Of a DNA stretch of 64,000 nucleotides, positions 17,841-26,672 are shown one piece after another. Each line of letters starts with the position of its first letter. The stretch's first letter is position 1. The stretch lies in NCBI GenBank assembly GCA_020630875.1, contig JAHDIH010000003.1, positions 148,071 to 212,070 of the forward strand, written 5' to 3'. The DNA comes from Deltaproteobacteria bacterium. GTDB lineage: Bacteria > Myxococcota_A > Polyangia > Haliangiales > Haliangiaceae. The position numbers were made by a program, and so were the translations under genes. The notes beneath the pieces are model-generated. The model ran no database searches and was not told where the DNA came from. It worked only from the letters and a program-made list of their open reading frames with translations.

Positions 17841-17846
17841 TATAAT
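17841..17846 (+). promoter_or_regulatory. Consensus -10 TATAAT, 8 bases before the spike-gene ATG
   Basis: A perfect TATAAT ends 8 bases before ATG 17855. No good -35 is seen 16-18 bases upstream. Candidate leaderless promoter. The rest of the 118-base gap after the sulfatase gene holds only a weak T/A-rich inverted repeat around 17730. Confidence 0.45.
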
Positions 17847-17854
17847 ATGAGGGC

Positions 17855-18589
17855 ATGCACGGCACACTTGAAAAAGTACTATTCAATCAGTTCGAAAAGA
17901 GCAAAAGCGATGACGCAGTTGCAGCACTTCGACCCCAAATTGGAAAAGTGGTTTCTACCGAGGACCCGTTAAAACGGGGTCGTGCAAAAATTGCCCTTCT
18001 TTCTACGACTCCTGACTCACCTCAGGAGATTTCCTGGTGCTCAGTCGTTGGGTTGGGAGCCGCTCACGAAAGTGGGTGGCAGTTTCCGATGCAAAAGGGC
18101 GATCACGTATTGCTAATGCCCTACGGCCACCAATTGGTTGTCGTAGGTGCCATTTGGCAAGGCGAAGAACTTCATGACGCTCACCCCGATGCCATCGACA
18201 AAGCAGTAAGTATTACCGCGAAGGATGGTGATTTATCCATCGTGATGGATGACGACGAAAAGTGCGTCACCTTTACGGTAGGTGACATGCTGCTTCGGGT
18301 TAGTGATGATGGCATCGAAGTCAAATCCAGCAACATTAGCATTGGCACTGAAAGTGGTTCGGTAGGAATCCATGCTGGCGATGAACTAAAAGTCGAAGGT
18401 GAGAATGTTACGCTGCAGGGACAAAACATACGTCTTCATGCAGTAACTTCGGTCAAAATCGAGAACGTCGCATCTCCCAGTGTCGCCATGCAAAACGGAC
18501 CTCCTCCGCCTGCGCCGGCCGCCAAAGCGAAACAAGCAGGAGGAACCGTAGACAAAGATCCTAAGCCAGGTACCTCAACCTCGTCTTGA
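17855..18589 (+). CDS. gpV/VgrG-like baseplate spike protein (orphan)
   Basis: A 244-residue protein. Residues ~25-110 match the OB-fold of phage baseplate protein V / VgrG gp5: an I-G-K-V-V-S-T-E-D-P-L-K-R-G-R strand, W-C-S-V-V-G, G-D-H-V-L-L-M and a V-V-V-G-A-I-W-Q-G-E ending. Residues ~125-205 form short repeating strands (V-K-S-S-N-I-S-I-G, L-Q-G-Q-N-I-R-L) like the beta-helix needle. The tail is a Pro/Ala/Lys-rich low-complexity segment that could be flexible or hold a tip adaptor. In contractile systems such a trimer forms the membrane-piercing spike. No sheath, tube, baseplate or ClpV gene is present in this window, so it is an orphan here. It ends 1 base from the convergent VanW gene. 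Confidence 0.75.
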   Translation: MHGTLEKVLFNQFEKSKSDDAVAALRPQIGKVVSTEDPLKRGRAKIALLSTTPDSPQEISWCSVVGLGAAHESGWQFPMQKGDHVLLMPYGHQLVVVGAIWQGEELHDAHPDAIDKAVSITAKDGDLSIVMDDDEKCVTFTVGDMLLRVSDDGIEVKSSNISIGTESGSVGIHAGDELKVEGENVTLQGQNIRLHAVTSVKIENVASPSVAMQNGPPPPAPAAKAKQAGGTVDKDPKPGTSTSS

Positions 18590-18590
18590 A

Positions 18591-19859
18591 CTACTGCGCC
18601 ATTCGCCCATCACCTGAGATGACGGACAGATTTTTCTTTTTCTTCCCCTTTGGTACTCGCAGGTTTGGATTAGGGTTGATGCCTACGCGAACGTATTCCA
18701 CTACGGGACGATAGTGTACTGGTGTCTTCTCTTGATTTACCATTTTTCCGTCTTTGTAAAACTTTCGATAGGTGTACAGTCGGTAGCCTGGGTAGCCTGG
18801 TTGATCCACCGTCATGGAGCCTACCGGCATCGTATCGTCTTCTCGTGTAATCACTCGAAAAGGTAGCTCTTTGGTTACTTTCCTCTCAAAAACGATTTCA
18901 TCGTAAGGTCGCTTTTTTCCGAGGATCCGAACGGTAGATTTGCCGCGAGCCACTATAAAATGAATGGCCACCGGGAAGTCGTAGTCATTTTGGATTTTGA
19001 GGTCAACTCCTTTTGACTTGCCTACAGGATATACGACGGTAGCATCGAGCCCGCCACGAACGTAACTGCTAGGACGTGAATGAGGAGTATGTTGGGTGAT
19101 GCCAAGTCCAGCGAAAAACGCGGCACCGTACAGAGTTGTACTGATTTGACAAGTGCCTCCAGCAAGTCCGTCAACTAGTTGCCCAGATTGAATTACGCCA
19201 GCAATCTTGTACCCCTCATCATGGGTTCGTCCTCCGACGACTTCATTAAACGAAATTTCTTCGCCGGGCTTCATGACGTACCCGTTCAGCTTACTCGCAG
19301 CGAGCTTCAAATTGTAACTTCGGCTCGAGTCTCCTGCTTTGAACTTTGTCGTGAAGTGACCCAAGACATGCGAGACATCTTCGATTCCGACATCATCGAC
19401 TTCCGGCACCACCTCGGTCACGGGCAAATCTACAGATTTTTCCCCTCGGTACATGGCAGATTCAATCAGTGCCACTGCCGCGTCCTGATCGAAAATGCTA
19501 CCAGTTTGCGCTTTAACGATGGTTTGTTTTTCAACATCCAACCGCGCATTACGAGAAGCGGTATTGAGTTGCCCTGCATCTGCGAGAAATGTGGCAGCAA
19601 CGCTCCTGTCGAAACCTTGATCGCTCACCCCAAGCTGCTTCCAAGTTGCCTCCAGAGAGTTCTTCCCTGCAGTCAAGGTGACCACGTCAGACTCAGACGG
19701 AAGTGACACGACTACCTGGTCGGCAGCTTTCGTTTCAGAGACCTCTGCTCCAGCTTGACTGTAAAAAAACAGTGAAGCACCACCCGCTGCCAACAATAAG
19801 GCTGCACTACCAAAATAAATCATCCCAGATTCACGTTCACCCATGCCTTGTTTTGACAC
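18591..19859 (-). CDS. VanW-family membrane-anchored protein
   Basis: A 422-residue protein with one N-terminal membrane helix (about 14-31). A putative peptidoglycan-binding region covers ~55-150, and the VanW domain covers ~165-300 with G-G-T-C-Q-I-S-T-T-L-Y and H-S-R-P-S-S-Y-V. The C-terminal ~110 residues are beta-rich, with G5-like R-Y/Y-R strands, ending in a lysine cluster. VanW proteins accompany vancomycin resistance in some Gram-positives, but the domain is widespread in envelopes and its biochemical role is not established. No other resistance gene is nearby. The start is GTG 19859; an ATG 15 bases downstream is an alternative. Confidence 0.85.
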   Translation of the reverse strand: MSKQGMGERESGMIYFGSAALLLAAGGASLFFYSQAGAEVSETKAADQVVVSLPSESDVVTLTAGKNSLEATWKQLGVSDQGFDRSVAATFLADAGQLNTASRNARLDVEKQTIVKAQTGSIFDQDAAVALIESAMYRGEKSVDLPVTEVVPEVDDVGIEDVSHVLGHFTTKFKAGDSSRSYNLKLAASKLNGYVMKPGEEISFNEVVGGRTHDEGYKIAGVIQSGQLVDGLAGGTCQISTTLYGAAFFAGLGITQHTPHSRPSSYVRGGLDATVVYPVGKSKGVDLKIQNDYDFPVAIHFIVARGKSTVRILGKKRPYDEIVFERKVTKELPFRVITREDDTMPVGSMTVDQPGYPGYRLYTYRKFYKDGKMVNQEKTPVHYRPVVEYVRVGINPNPNLRVPKGKKKKNLSVISGDGRMAQ

Positions 19860-19875
19860 AATCCTCAGTTTCGTG

Positions 19876-19890
19876 CACCTTTAAAAGGTG
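19876..19890. promoter_or_regulatory. Perfect palindrome CACCTTT-A-AAAGGTG between divergent genes
   Basis: Two perfect 7-base arms around one base lie in the short gap between the VanW gene (minus) and the small membrane protein (plus). A dimeric repressor site is possible. It argues for the ATG at 19900 rather than the GTG inside the palindrome as the downstream start. Confidence 0.4.
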
Positions 19891-19899
19891 ACTTCCTTA

Positions 19900-20079
19900 A
19901 TGAAACAAAAAAAGCTCAAAGCTAAGAAAAAAGGACTTACTGCTGCGGCAGTAGCTGGGGGATCTGTAGTTGCTGCGGTTGCATTCTCACCCGTACTCGG
20001 GGTCGTCGGCCTTGCTGGAGCTGCCTACCTCGGATACGACTGGTTTTCCTACCGCGTAAAAAACGGCCTGCGCTTCTGA
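19900..20079 (+). CDS. Small membrane protein, 59 aa
   Basis: A short protein with a lysine-rich start (K-Q-K-K-L-K-A-K-K-K-G) and one or two hydrophobic segments rich in Ala, Val and Gly covering about residues 13-45, then Y-D-W-F-S-Y-R. It fits a small inner-membrane protein with its basic N-terminus in the cytoplasm. No family is recognised. It is divergent from VanW and 73 bases upstream of the pseudokinase gene, whose own promoter lies in between. Confidence 0.55.
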   Translation: MKQKKLKAKKKGLTAAAVAGGSVVAAVAFSPVLGVVGLAGAAYLGYDWFSYRVKNGLRF

Positions 20080-20107
20080 CATTTACCGACAACGTCATAC
20101 ACCCAAG

Positions 20108-20137
20108 TTGACTGTCCGCGCAGCCGACCGCTAAAAT
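20108..20137 (+). promoter_or_regulatory. Sigma-70-type promoter TTGACT-N18-TAAAAT
   Basis: TTGACT (20108-20113), an 18-base spacer and TAAAAT (20132-20137) lie 15 bases before the ATG of the pseudokinase gene at 20153. It is one of the best housekeeping promoter matches in the window, and may drive the downstream PgpH gene as well. Confidence 0.6.
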
Positions 20138-20152
20138 GCTGAGTATACCTCA

Positions 20153-21709
20153 ATGACTTTGGACCATGACGTAGATTTTGACAGCCCACCTTCGATGCCG
20201 TTGGTGCCTACTTCGGCTCTTCCTTTGTTTTCGGTAAGCGCTGTGGCGACACCGACAGGAAGCGAGCTGCGTTATCAACTGCTTCCGAAGTTTGATGGAA
20301 ACGATGAACTAAAAGAGCTGCTCCTAGACGGATGTTCCTTGCAAAACGCGGGAGGGATGGCGATCGCGACTAGCATTGCGGGAGGCTCTCCGCTAACGCT
20401 GTCGGGGCCACACGTTGATGGCGAAACCATGGCGAGTATCAGTAGCAGAGAAAAGATTCCTGCGCCAATTGCCATCAGGATGATGCAAGGCGTCGCTCAA
20501 ATGCTTGCCAATGCTCCCAAGCCTCATGGTGCACTGTCGGCGGAAAATATAGTTTTTACTTCCAGACCGTCGGTTCACCTAATCGGCCCCGCATTCAGCG
20601 ACGCTACTTGGTTCGCTGTGAAAAACAAACTGTTGCCAGTGCCAAAAATTTACGCGCCAGAATCGCTGCGTAGTCGCCCCACTCGCGAAGCTGACGTGTA
20701 CCACCTCGGTCTGCTGCTTTACTTGGCCCTAACCGGAACCCTCTACCAGGTGGGAGCAGAGATGCCTGGCGCTCTGGGACTTGCGTCGCCAGAAGTGGAC
20801 CAACTAATTATTCGCTGCTTATCGAAAAATCCTGACGACCGACCTGTCATGGCGAACGTCGCGGCCGCACTCAAAGCAATCGCGTCGGGCAAAATCGCCA
20901 AAGCCGCGCCTAAACTAACCGAAGAAGACATTCAACTTGAAAAGTACCTAGTGGGGAAAGATGGTTTCGACTTTGGTCCCTACTCAGTGCCTCAACTGCT
21001 TGAACAAATCAAACTAGGAGAAGTGAGAGGCAACCACTCCATTACGGACAGCGAAACAGGAGAGAAATGTAAGGCTGGTGAGCATCCACTGTTCGGTGGC
21101 AACGTTAGAGAAGCGACATTGCATCTTAACGATGCGCGCCGAGCGCAAGCCGAAGTAAATCTCGCGCAAGACGAAAAGGCGAAAAAATGGATTCTCTATC
21201 TGAGTATCGCTTTGGGGACCATGGTTCTTGCGCTAGTTGCCGTATTCCTAATTCGAAGTGCCGGCAAAGAAGAACCACAAGAAATGGCCAGTGTAGTTGG
21301 AGATGACTCCGCGGGCTTTGCGATCACCGTAGAAGCGCCAAAAGTCTCATCCGGCAAGAAGCGAAACAAACGACGAGGAAATCGCAACACCAACGGAGGA
21401 AGCAAGCTTGCACGCTCAGATGCAGATGACATTGATACGTTCGATATGTCGTCCGACCTAGGTTCGGAGCGACTCAGCGAGTCTGCAATCCATAGGGTGA
21501 TGGCTAAAAAATCTGGTGCCCTGGCCCGCTGCGGTTCCGGAGCTGTTTGGCTGAAAATCGCAGGCCCAACAGGTAAGGTGGTCTCAGTGAAAGTTAACGG
21601 GAAAAGAAGCGGCGGCACGTACAAGTGCATCTCTCGTGTGTTGCAGTCCCTGCAATTTCCCAAGGTTGATGGGCCTCGTACCATCGCGCAGTTCTCGATT
21701 GGCAGATAA
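20153..21709 (+). CDS. Pseudokinase - GYF_2 - transmembrane - AgmX/PglI-domain protein
   Basis: A 518-residue single-pass membrane protein. Residues ~40-245 are a Ser/Thr-kinase fold without the catalytic residues: the H-R-D loop reads H-G-A-L-S-A-E-N-I (125-133), D-F-G is replaced by G-P-A (145-147) and no clear P-loop or Lys is seen, while A-P-E (168-170), D-V-Y-H-L-G-L-L-L-Y and R-C-L-S-K-N-P-D-D-R-P are kept. Residues 265-315 look like a GYF_2 domain. A transmembrane helix (347-368) and a basic low-complexity linker lead to a TonB-like AgmX/PglI C-terminal domain (430-518) in the periplasm. It is probably a scaffold or sensor linking cytoplasm and envelope. The PgpH-type gene begins 5 bases downstream. 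Confidence 0.8.
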   Translation: MTLDHDVDFDSPPSMPLVPTSALPLFSVSAVATPTGSELRYQLLPKFDGNDELKELLLDGCSLQNAGGMAIATSIAGGSPLTLSGPHVDGETMASISSREKIPAPIAIRMMQGVAQMLANAPKPHGALSAENIVFTSRPSVHLIGPAFSDATWFAVKNKLLPVPKIYAPESLRSRPTREADVYHLGLLLYLALTGTLYQVGAEMPGALGLASPEVDQLIIRCLSKNPDDRPVMANVAAALKAIASGKIAKAAPKLTEEDIQLEKYLVGKDGFDFGPYSVPQLLEQIKLGEVRGNHSITDSETGEKCKAGEHPLFGGNVREATLHLNDARRAQAEVNLAQDEKAKKWILYLSIALGTMVLALVAVFLIRSAGKEEPQEMASVVGDDSAGFAITVEAPKVSSGKKRNKRRGNRNTNGGSKLARSDADDIDTFDMSSDLGSERLSESAIHRVMAKKSGALARCGSGAVWLKIAGPTGKVVSVKVNGKRSGGTYKCISRVLQSLQFPKVDGPRTIAQFSIGR

Positions 21710-21714
21710 TAAAA

Positions 21715-23577
21715 ATGAGTGAACCAATCAAACGTAGGGCCAGAGTGAAATTTCGCGAGAGCTTTTTTCTCGCTGCGATTTTCGCACTGCTTCTGGCGTC
21801 CGTGCTGGCTCTTCCCGTGGTGCTAATGCAACATTCACCACTAGAACCTGGGGACAAAGTCTCGATGACTCAACGTGTCCCGTACCATCAAAGCGAAAGC
21901 ACCCCAATATTGGCGACGCGAGGTCAACTCGTAACTCAAGCAACAGCAGACCAATTATCAAATTCACAAAAACCGTCAGCAGCGAAAACCTTTGTCGCAC
22001 TATTCTTTTCCTTTTTCATTGCCATTTTTCTTTCGTCAATGCAGATACGACGAACTCATGCTGGAAAGCTACTTAGAACCCAGACGGTTCTGTTTTCGCT
22101 ACTCTTAGTTTTCACCGTGTTATGTCAATCAGTACTGCTTCTCACCACAATAAGTCCTTTGGCAATGCCATTTGCATTGATCACGGTGGTAGCTTTTCTT
22201 GCTGTTGATATTGTTGCTTCTCTGACCTTGGCTTTTCTCGCTGCTATTGTCGCTGGCTGGATGACTCCATTTGATACCTCCGCGATGGTGGTCGTTCTGA
22301 TACAAGGTGCAGCAGCTCCAGTGATTCTTTCTCTTTTCAAGCGTCATAGTAAAATCACGGCACTCTTTGCTGGGGGCGTTGCGGGGATTCTTTCAGGAGT
22401 TGCGTTCGTAGGAATCTCCAAGGTAAACGCCTTGGAAATTGGCAGCTTTGGACTCACCAACCCAGCCATTGGCTGTCTACTGTCAAGTGGCCTATCGGCT
22501 TGGGCAGCTGCACTAGCCCTACCTCTGTTCGAGTGGTCACTAGCTGAAGTTCCACGCTCGAAGTTGGTAGAACTAGAAGACTTATCCAACCCCTTGTTAG
22601 TTCAAATCTCTTCCAACTCGCCGGGAACCTGGCAACACAGTCTGGCAATGGCAAACATGGCGGAAATCTGTGCCAATGCGATTGGCGCAAACGGTCGTTT
22701 GGTACGAGTTGGTGCCTACTATCACGACCTTGGAAAGTCGTTTCAACCGAAGTACTTCATTGAGAACAAACAAGAAGATCAAAAGTCTCCGCACGAAACG
22801 CTTCCCGCCATAGAGTCCTGCAAAGCAATCTTCGCCCACGTCACTGACGGAATAAAAAAGGGGCGCGAAGCCGGACTGCCAGAGCGAATCATCGACTTTA
22901 TGCACATGCACCATGGCAATGGTCTCCTGGAATATTTTTGGCACAAATGTCAAAAAGAAGGTAATCCCGAAGAGCTAGTAGAAACGGACTTTCGCTATCC
23001 TGGCGTCCCACCACAAAGCAAAGAAACTGCCATTCTTGCTATCGTTGATGCCGTAGAAGCCGCATCAAGAACCCTGTCCTCCCCAGACGAGCAATCCATC
23101 AAAGCCTTGGTTCAAAGAATTGTCTATGGAAAATTAGACTTGGGCCAACTGGATGATTCTGGACTTACAATGAGCGACCTGCGAAAAATAAGTGAGAGTC
23201 TGTGCAATACAATAAAGCACGCGCACCACGGAAGAATTAAATACCCGTGGCAAAAGGAAGAAGAAGCCAGAAGCTCCGAGTCTCAGGAACCAGTCAATAA
23301 AGATGGGGAGACCAGCTTGCAGCGTCCCACACAGCATGTGGGGTATGCGCCAACTCAACGGCTTGCGGTAGCGCCATTAGATTCCGCCGACCAGGTCTTA
23401 AAAACGGGAGACTGGGGGGTGGCAGTGCGGAGAGCAATGCTCGCGGAGGAAGCGTCTGACGGTACGGTTGAAGCCAAAAATCCCGCCAACGATACTAGCA
23501 AATTGACGGTAGGAAAAAGTATTGCCGGAGCGCCACCGGATACGGTGGCTCCTGAAAAGTTACCCGATCAAGCCTAA
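21715..23577 (+). CDS. pgpH: PgpH-type 7TM-HD c-di-AMP phosphodiesterase
   Basis: A 620-residue membrane enzyme. One N-terminal helix (17-37), a short outer loop (38-90), six to seven helices up to ~275, then a cytoplasmic HD domain: W-Q-H-S (His308), Y-Y-H-D-L-G-K with the H337-D338 pair, His375, H-M-H-H (399-400) and D437-region I-L-A-I-V-D-A-V. PgpH hydrolyses c-di-AMP to pApA. The family's outer 7TMR-HDED domain, normally 200 or more residues, is almost missing, and a ~100-residue Pro/Ala/Glu-rich tail is added. The synthase CdaA lies ~6 kb away. It is translationally close to the pseudokinase gene (5-base gap). The symbol rests on domain similarity. Confidence 0.85.
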   Translation: MSEPIKRRARVKFRESFFLAAIFALLLASVLALPVVLMQHSPLEPGDKVSMTQRVPYHQSESTPILATRGQLVTQATADQLSNSQKPSAAKTFVALFFSFFIAIFLSSMQIRRTHAGKLLRTQTVLFSLLLVFTVLCQSVLLLTTISPLAMPFALITVVAFLAVDIVASLTLAFLAAIVAGWMTPFDTSAMVVVLIQGAAAPVILSLFKRHSKITALFAGGVAGILSGVAFVGISKVNALEIGSFGLTNPAIGCLLSSGLSAWAAALALPLFEWSLAEVPRSKLVELEDLSNPLLVQISSNSPGTWQHSLAMANMAEICANAIGANGRLVRVGAYYHDLGKSFQPKYFIENKQEDQKSPHETLPAIESCKAIFAHVTDGIKKGREAGLPERIIDFMHMHHGNGLLEYFWHKCQKEGNPEELVETDFRYPGVPPQSKETAILAIVDAVEAASRTLSSPDEQSIKALVQRIVYGKLDLGQLDDSGLTMSDLRKISESLCNTIKHAHHGRIKYPWQKEEEARSSESQEPVNKDGETSLQRPTQHVGYAPTQRLAVAPLDSADQVLKTGDWGVAVRRAMLAEEASDGTVEAKNPANDTSKLTVGKSIAGAPPDTVAPEKLPDQA

Positions 23578-23826
23578 CGCTCGTTTTCCCTTTTTGGAGA
23601 CGCTAATGGCATGCACGTTTTCAGCAGCGGTCCAATGCTCCCCAGTAGAAGAAACAGCCCTTAGTAAGTCATTATCAAAGTGAATTGTTGTAATCTCAGC
23701 AATGCGGGATTGCGATGCACCGATAGCAACAGTCAGCACCAAAGGCCGCTCACTACAGTCGTAGGCGCCATCTTTTTGGGTTGCGCCAATAGATTCCAAG
23801 ATTGATTGTATTTGTTTGATTGTCAT
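23560..23826 (-). CDS. Hypothetical protein, 88 aa
   Basis: A small soluble protein of unknown family: an N-terminal helix (I-Q-S-I-L-E-S-I-G-A), a beta-rich middle with V-L-T-V-A-I-G-A, H-F-D-N-D-L and W-T-A-A-E-N-V, and a basic C-terminus. GGAG lies 6 bases before the ATG, a good ribosome binding site. Its 3' end overlaps the end of the PgpH gene by 18 bases on the opposite strand. The good Shine-Dalgarno and sensible globular pattern make it a likely gene. Confidence 0.55.
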   Translation of the reverse strand: MTIKQIQSILESIGATQKDGAYDCSERPLVLTVAIGASQSRIAEITTIHFDNDLLRAVSSTGEHWTAAENVHAISVSKKGKRALGLIG

Positions 23827-23876
23827 CGCGTGCTCCGGTCGGTATTTTCAGTTAATCTACTAGTGCTTTGTACCAC

Positions 23877-26186
23877 GTGCGAATTATCCTTGCCATCACC
23901 TTCCTAATCTCATCGGGGCTGGCCAGTGCCGACGGCGAATTTGCCTGGCCTGGAGAAGTCGAGGAAATGGCAGAATTGCTAAACAGCGGCAATCGACAAG
24001 AAGTCCTGAGTGGAATAGAAAAGCTATCAGCAATCGACATCAGGCAATCTTTCCCGCACCTTTCGCCGTTAATTGATAGTCTCGACAAGAACATCGCAAG
24101 CGCAGCAACGGCCGCAATCCGACAACGATTTAGTCCTGCCCTAACCGAAGAAATTGAATCTTGGCTTAAATCTCCATTCGAAGAACGAAGAATATTGGCA
24201 CTGGAGATGCTCGGAAAAACCACCACTTCACTCAAACGCGTGGGCAGACTTACCACAGACAGATCACCTGAAGTTCGTGAAGCGGCGGTGGTGTCTCTTG
24301 GGAACATAGGAGATGCAAACGCCGTACCGATTCTAATTGCTGCACTGAAGGATTCTAAAGCAACGGTTCGAGTAAAAGCGGCGGAAGCACTGGCAAACTT
24401 TGCCGCTCCCAATGCGGTGTTGCCCCTTCTCGCGACGCTTCGCGATAACTCTCGACTGGTGCAACTCGCTGCAATAGAAACCCTCGCCTCAATGAACGAA
24501 ACCTCCGCGGCCTCAGCATTGGTGCCGCTGCTTCAAGACGATCGAAACACTATCAGAGAAACGACTATTGAAGCACTCGGAAGGATTGGTGGAGCTGCAG
24601 AGATACAACCTCTTATCAAAGCGAGCGGGCTAAACGCTCCGCCAGATGAGGCTTTCCTTGCTTACATGAGCTTAGCCTCCATTGCCAAGCGGGTCTCATC
24701 TACTGATGCTGACACTGTGATCCGACACTTGGTAACTCACCTAGCGATGTCTTCCCGCAAAGACCGAGCCAGGGAAGCAATCCTTCATGCAGGGCAGAAT
24801 GCACAAAAGGTATTGGCTTTAGGTCTCACAGGAACCATTCCATCCTCGCCCAGGGAAGTCGTAGGTATCATGCAAGAAATTTCATCTCCGGAGGCAACTC
24901 CCCACCTCTTACTTGAACTGGACCGCAATCGAGTAATCCCCATCTCGGTCCTACTTGCACTGGGAAAAACCGGTGATGACAGGGCTTTCTCGGCACTGCT
25001 AGCCGAGGTAGTCGCAAAAAAGTCATTCGGTCGTACTCACGCCGCGATTACCGCGCTCGAAAACTTTCCAGAACGAAAAGAAGAAGTTGCGACGGTTCTT
25101 CTTCCGCTGATCGACATAAAGACTGAAGAGAAGACGCTAACCGCCGCGCTTGAAACAGTAAAGGGAGTCAAATCGACCAGTCTTTCGAAAAAACTCGCGG
25201 TTCTACTTACCCATCCCAAGTCCACTCCTGCAATGCGTGACAAAGTAGCTCACGTACTTGGACTCTCCGGTTCTCAAGAAGTTTTTGACACCCTGGTAGC
25301 AAGAGCCATTCGCTACCGTTCTCTCCCAAGCGCACAAGCCGCTTCCAACATTGCTACGTCAAACAAAACGGCGGAACTCTGGATGCCTGAGGCGACTGAA
25401 AACGAGTCTCGCACGCTGCTGCTTAGAGCCCTGAGTAGCGCCGATTCTCCCAAAAGCAAGCTTTCCCCCTGTCATAAGTGGCTTAGAGCCAATCATAGGC
25501 GCGTACGAATTGCGGCGATACGGTGCACGGGAGGCAGTAAGCATCAACGTAGTACGGTATACGAAACGTCACTTGCACTTGCCAGTTTACCTGGGCACTC
25601 CACTCGGTCTCTGTTGTCGTATTTGGACAACAAAAGTTCTATCATCGCAGCGGCTGCGGCATGGTCTCTTAACGGAAGTTCTAAGCCTCAAGTCGCCCAA
25701 CGCTTGGCATTCGCGACTAAATCCAATAATCCCTTACTCGCGATTAACGCGAGCGCTTCTTTGGCTAAACGTGGGGAGATTGACAACGAAACCTTCTCTC
25801 GACTACGGCGTCATTCCTCGGCCGAAGTTCGAGCCAATGCTCTTGTGGCTGGTGCTGCGGTGGGACTCGTGAAAAATAACACGAAACTGACGTTGTCTTC
25901 TGAAATAGAACGAACGGTTGCCTTTCGACTCGGGTTAGCAGACAGGCCAGAAGACAAGTCTTTCGTAAGTTACTCTTCGGATTCCCCCGTTAAGGAAACA
26001 AGACATCAGTTCATCTCTGTGGAAAGTAGTTATGGCAAACGTATCAATACACAAGCGGTCAGCGTTTTGCGCCCAGACTTGGTAACTAGGGTTTACTTTA
26101 CTGATGACTTTGGTGAGTTCCTAGATACCAAGTTTCCCATGGGCGAGTTTGTCGTATTTGCTACACTAGGCAGCGTTGCAAAGTAA
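23877..26186 (+). CDS. Exported HEAT-repeat protein
   Basis: About 769 residues from a GTG start that places a clean signal peptide first (hydrophobic I-I-L-A-I-T-F-L-I-S-S-G-L, cleavage near A-S-A). The rest is helical repeats: at least ten HEAT/PBS-lyase-like units of ~30 residues, for example S-P-E-V-R-E-A-A-V-V-S-L-G-N-I-G and its variants between residues 130 and 250, continuing less regularly to ~640. The last ~110 residues are different, beta-rich and lack repeats. It is probably a periplasmic or surface scaffold for protein binding. Its stop overlaps the convergent ECF sigma gene by 21 bases. Confidence 0.85.
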   Translation: MRIILAITFLISSGLASADGEFAWPGEVEEMAELLNSGNRQEVLSGIEKLSAIDIRQSFPHLSPLIDSLDKNIASAATAAIRQRFSPALTEEIESWLKSPFEERRILALEMLGKTTTSLKRVGRLTTDRSPEVREAAVVSLGNIGDANAVPILIAALKDSKATVRVKAAEALANFAAPNAVLPLLATLRDNSRLVQLAAIETLASMNETSAASALVPLLQDDRNTIRETTIEALGRIGGAAEIQPLIKASGLNAPPDEAFLAYMSLASIAKRVSSTDADTVIRHLVTHLAMSSRKDRAREAILHAGQNAQKVLALGLTGTIPSSPREVVGIMQEISSPEATPHLLLELDRNRVIPISVLLALGKTGDDRAFSALLAEVVAKKSFGRTHAAITALENFPERKEEVATVLLPLIDIKTEEKTLTAALETVKGVKSTSLSKKLAVLLTHPKSTPAMRDKVAHVLGLSGSQEVFDTLVARAIRYRSLPSAQAASNIATSNKTAELWMPEATENESRTLLLRALSSADSPKSKLSPCHKWLRANHRRVRIAAIRCTGGSKHQRSTVYETSLALASLPGHSTRSLLSYLDNKSSIIAAAAAWSLNGSSKPQVAQRLAFATKSNNPLLAINASASLAKRGEIDNETFSRLRRHSSAEVRANALVAGAAVGLVKNNTKLTLSSEIERTVAFRLGLADRPEDKSFVSYSSDSPVKETRHQFISVESSYGKRINTQAVSVLRPDLVTRVYFTDDFGEFLDTKFPMGEFVVFATLGSVAK

Positions 26187-26672
26187 CTCATCTGCCAGTT
26201 GCTGCTTGGCACGGTAGAGTCTCGACATAACGGTTCCCAGTGGAATCGATAGCTGTTCTGCAGCTTCTTGATATTTCTTGTCTTGAAATTCGGTGAGTTC
26301 AACAATCTCTCGATGATTGGGGGACAACTTAGTAATGGCTTGGTGAAGAAGCGCGGTATCTTCCTCTGCAATAATTTGTTCGACAACGTTGGATACTTTG
26401 GGGGCGGGCATCATCTTGGTGGCTTCGACGTAGCGCGCATGGCATAGCGCTCTCCTTCTGTCGCTCAAAAATATGTTTCTTAATATCCTAAACAACCACG
26501 CGCGAAGATTCGTACCTTGTTTGTAGAGATTCCATTTGGCGCACGCCTTAAGAAGCATTTCGCTAACCAAGTCTTGGGCAGCTTCTCGGTTCCGAGTCAG
26601 CTTCAAGGCGACGCCAAAAAACTCTCCTCGGTGGGTAACATAACAAGTTTGAAGTTCTGTGTAGTTGCTCAT
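26166..26672 (-). CDS. ECF-type RNA polymerase sigma factor
   Basis: About 168 residues from the ATG preceded by TAGAGGT. Region 2 is visible as R-N-R-E-A-A-Q-D-L-V-S-E and W-L-F-R-I-L-R-N, and region 4 as L-S-P-N-H-R-E-I-V-E-L and I-P-L-G-T-V-M-S-R-L-Y-R-A, the DNA-recognition helix for the -35. There is no region 3, which is typical of ECF sigmas. No anti-sigma gene is adjacent in the window; upstream lies acpS, downstream the convergent HEAT gene. Regulation may be transcriptional or through a distant partner. Confidence 0.9.
   Translation of the reverse strand: MSNYTELQTCYVTHRGEFFGVALKLTRNREAAQDLVSEMLLKACAKWNLYKQGTNLRAWLFRILRNIFLSDRRRALCHARYVEATKMMPAPKVSNVVEQIIAEEDTALLHQAITKLSPNHREIVELTEFQDKKYQEAAEQLSIPLGTVMSRLYRAKQQLADELLCNAA

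Noticed and set aside
17855..18589. Complete T6SS, eCIS or prophage cluster
   Set aside because: Only one spike-like gene is present; no sheath, tube, ATPase, integrase or capsid gene.
18591..19859. Vancomycin resistance cluster
   Set aside because: VanW alone does not give resistance; no VanH, VanA or VanX-type gene nearby.
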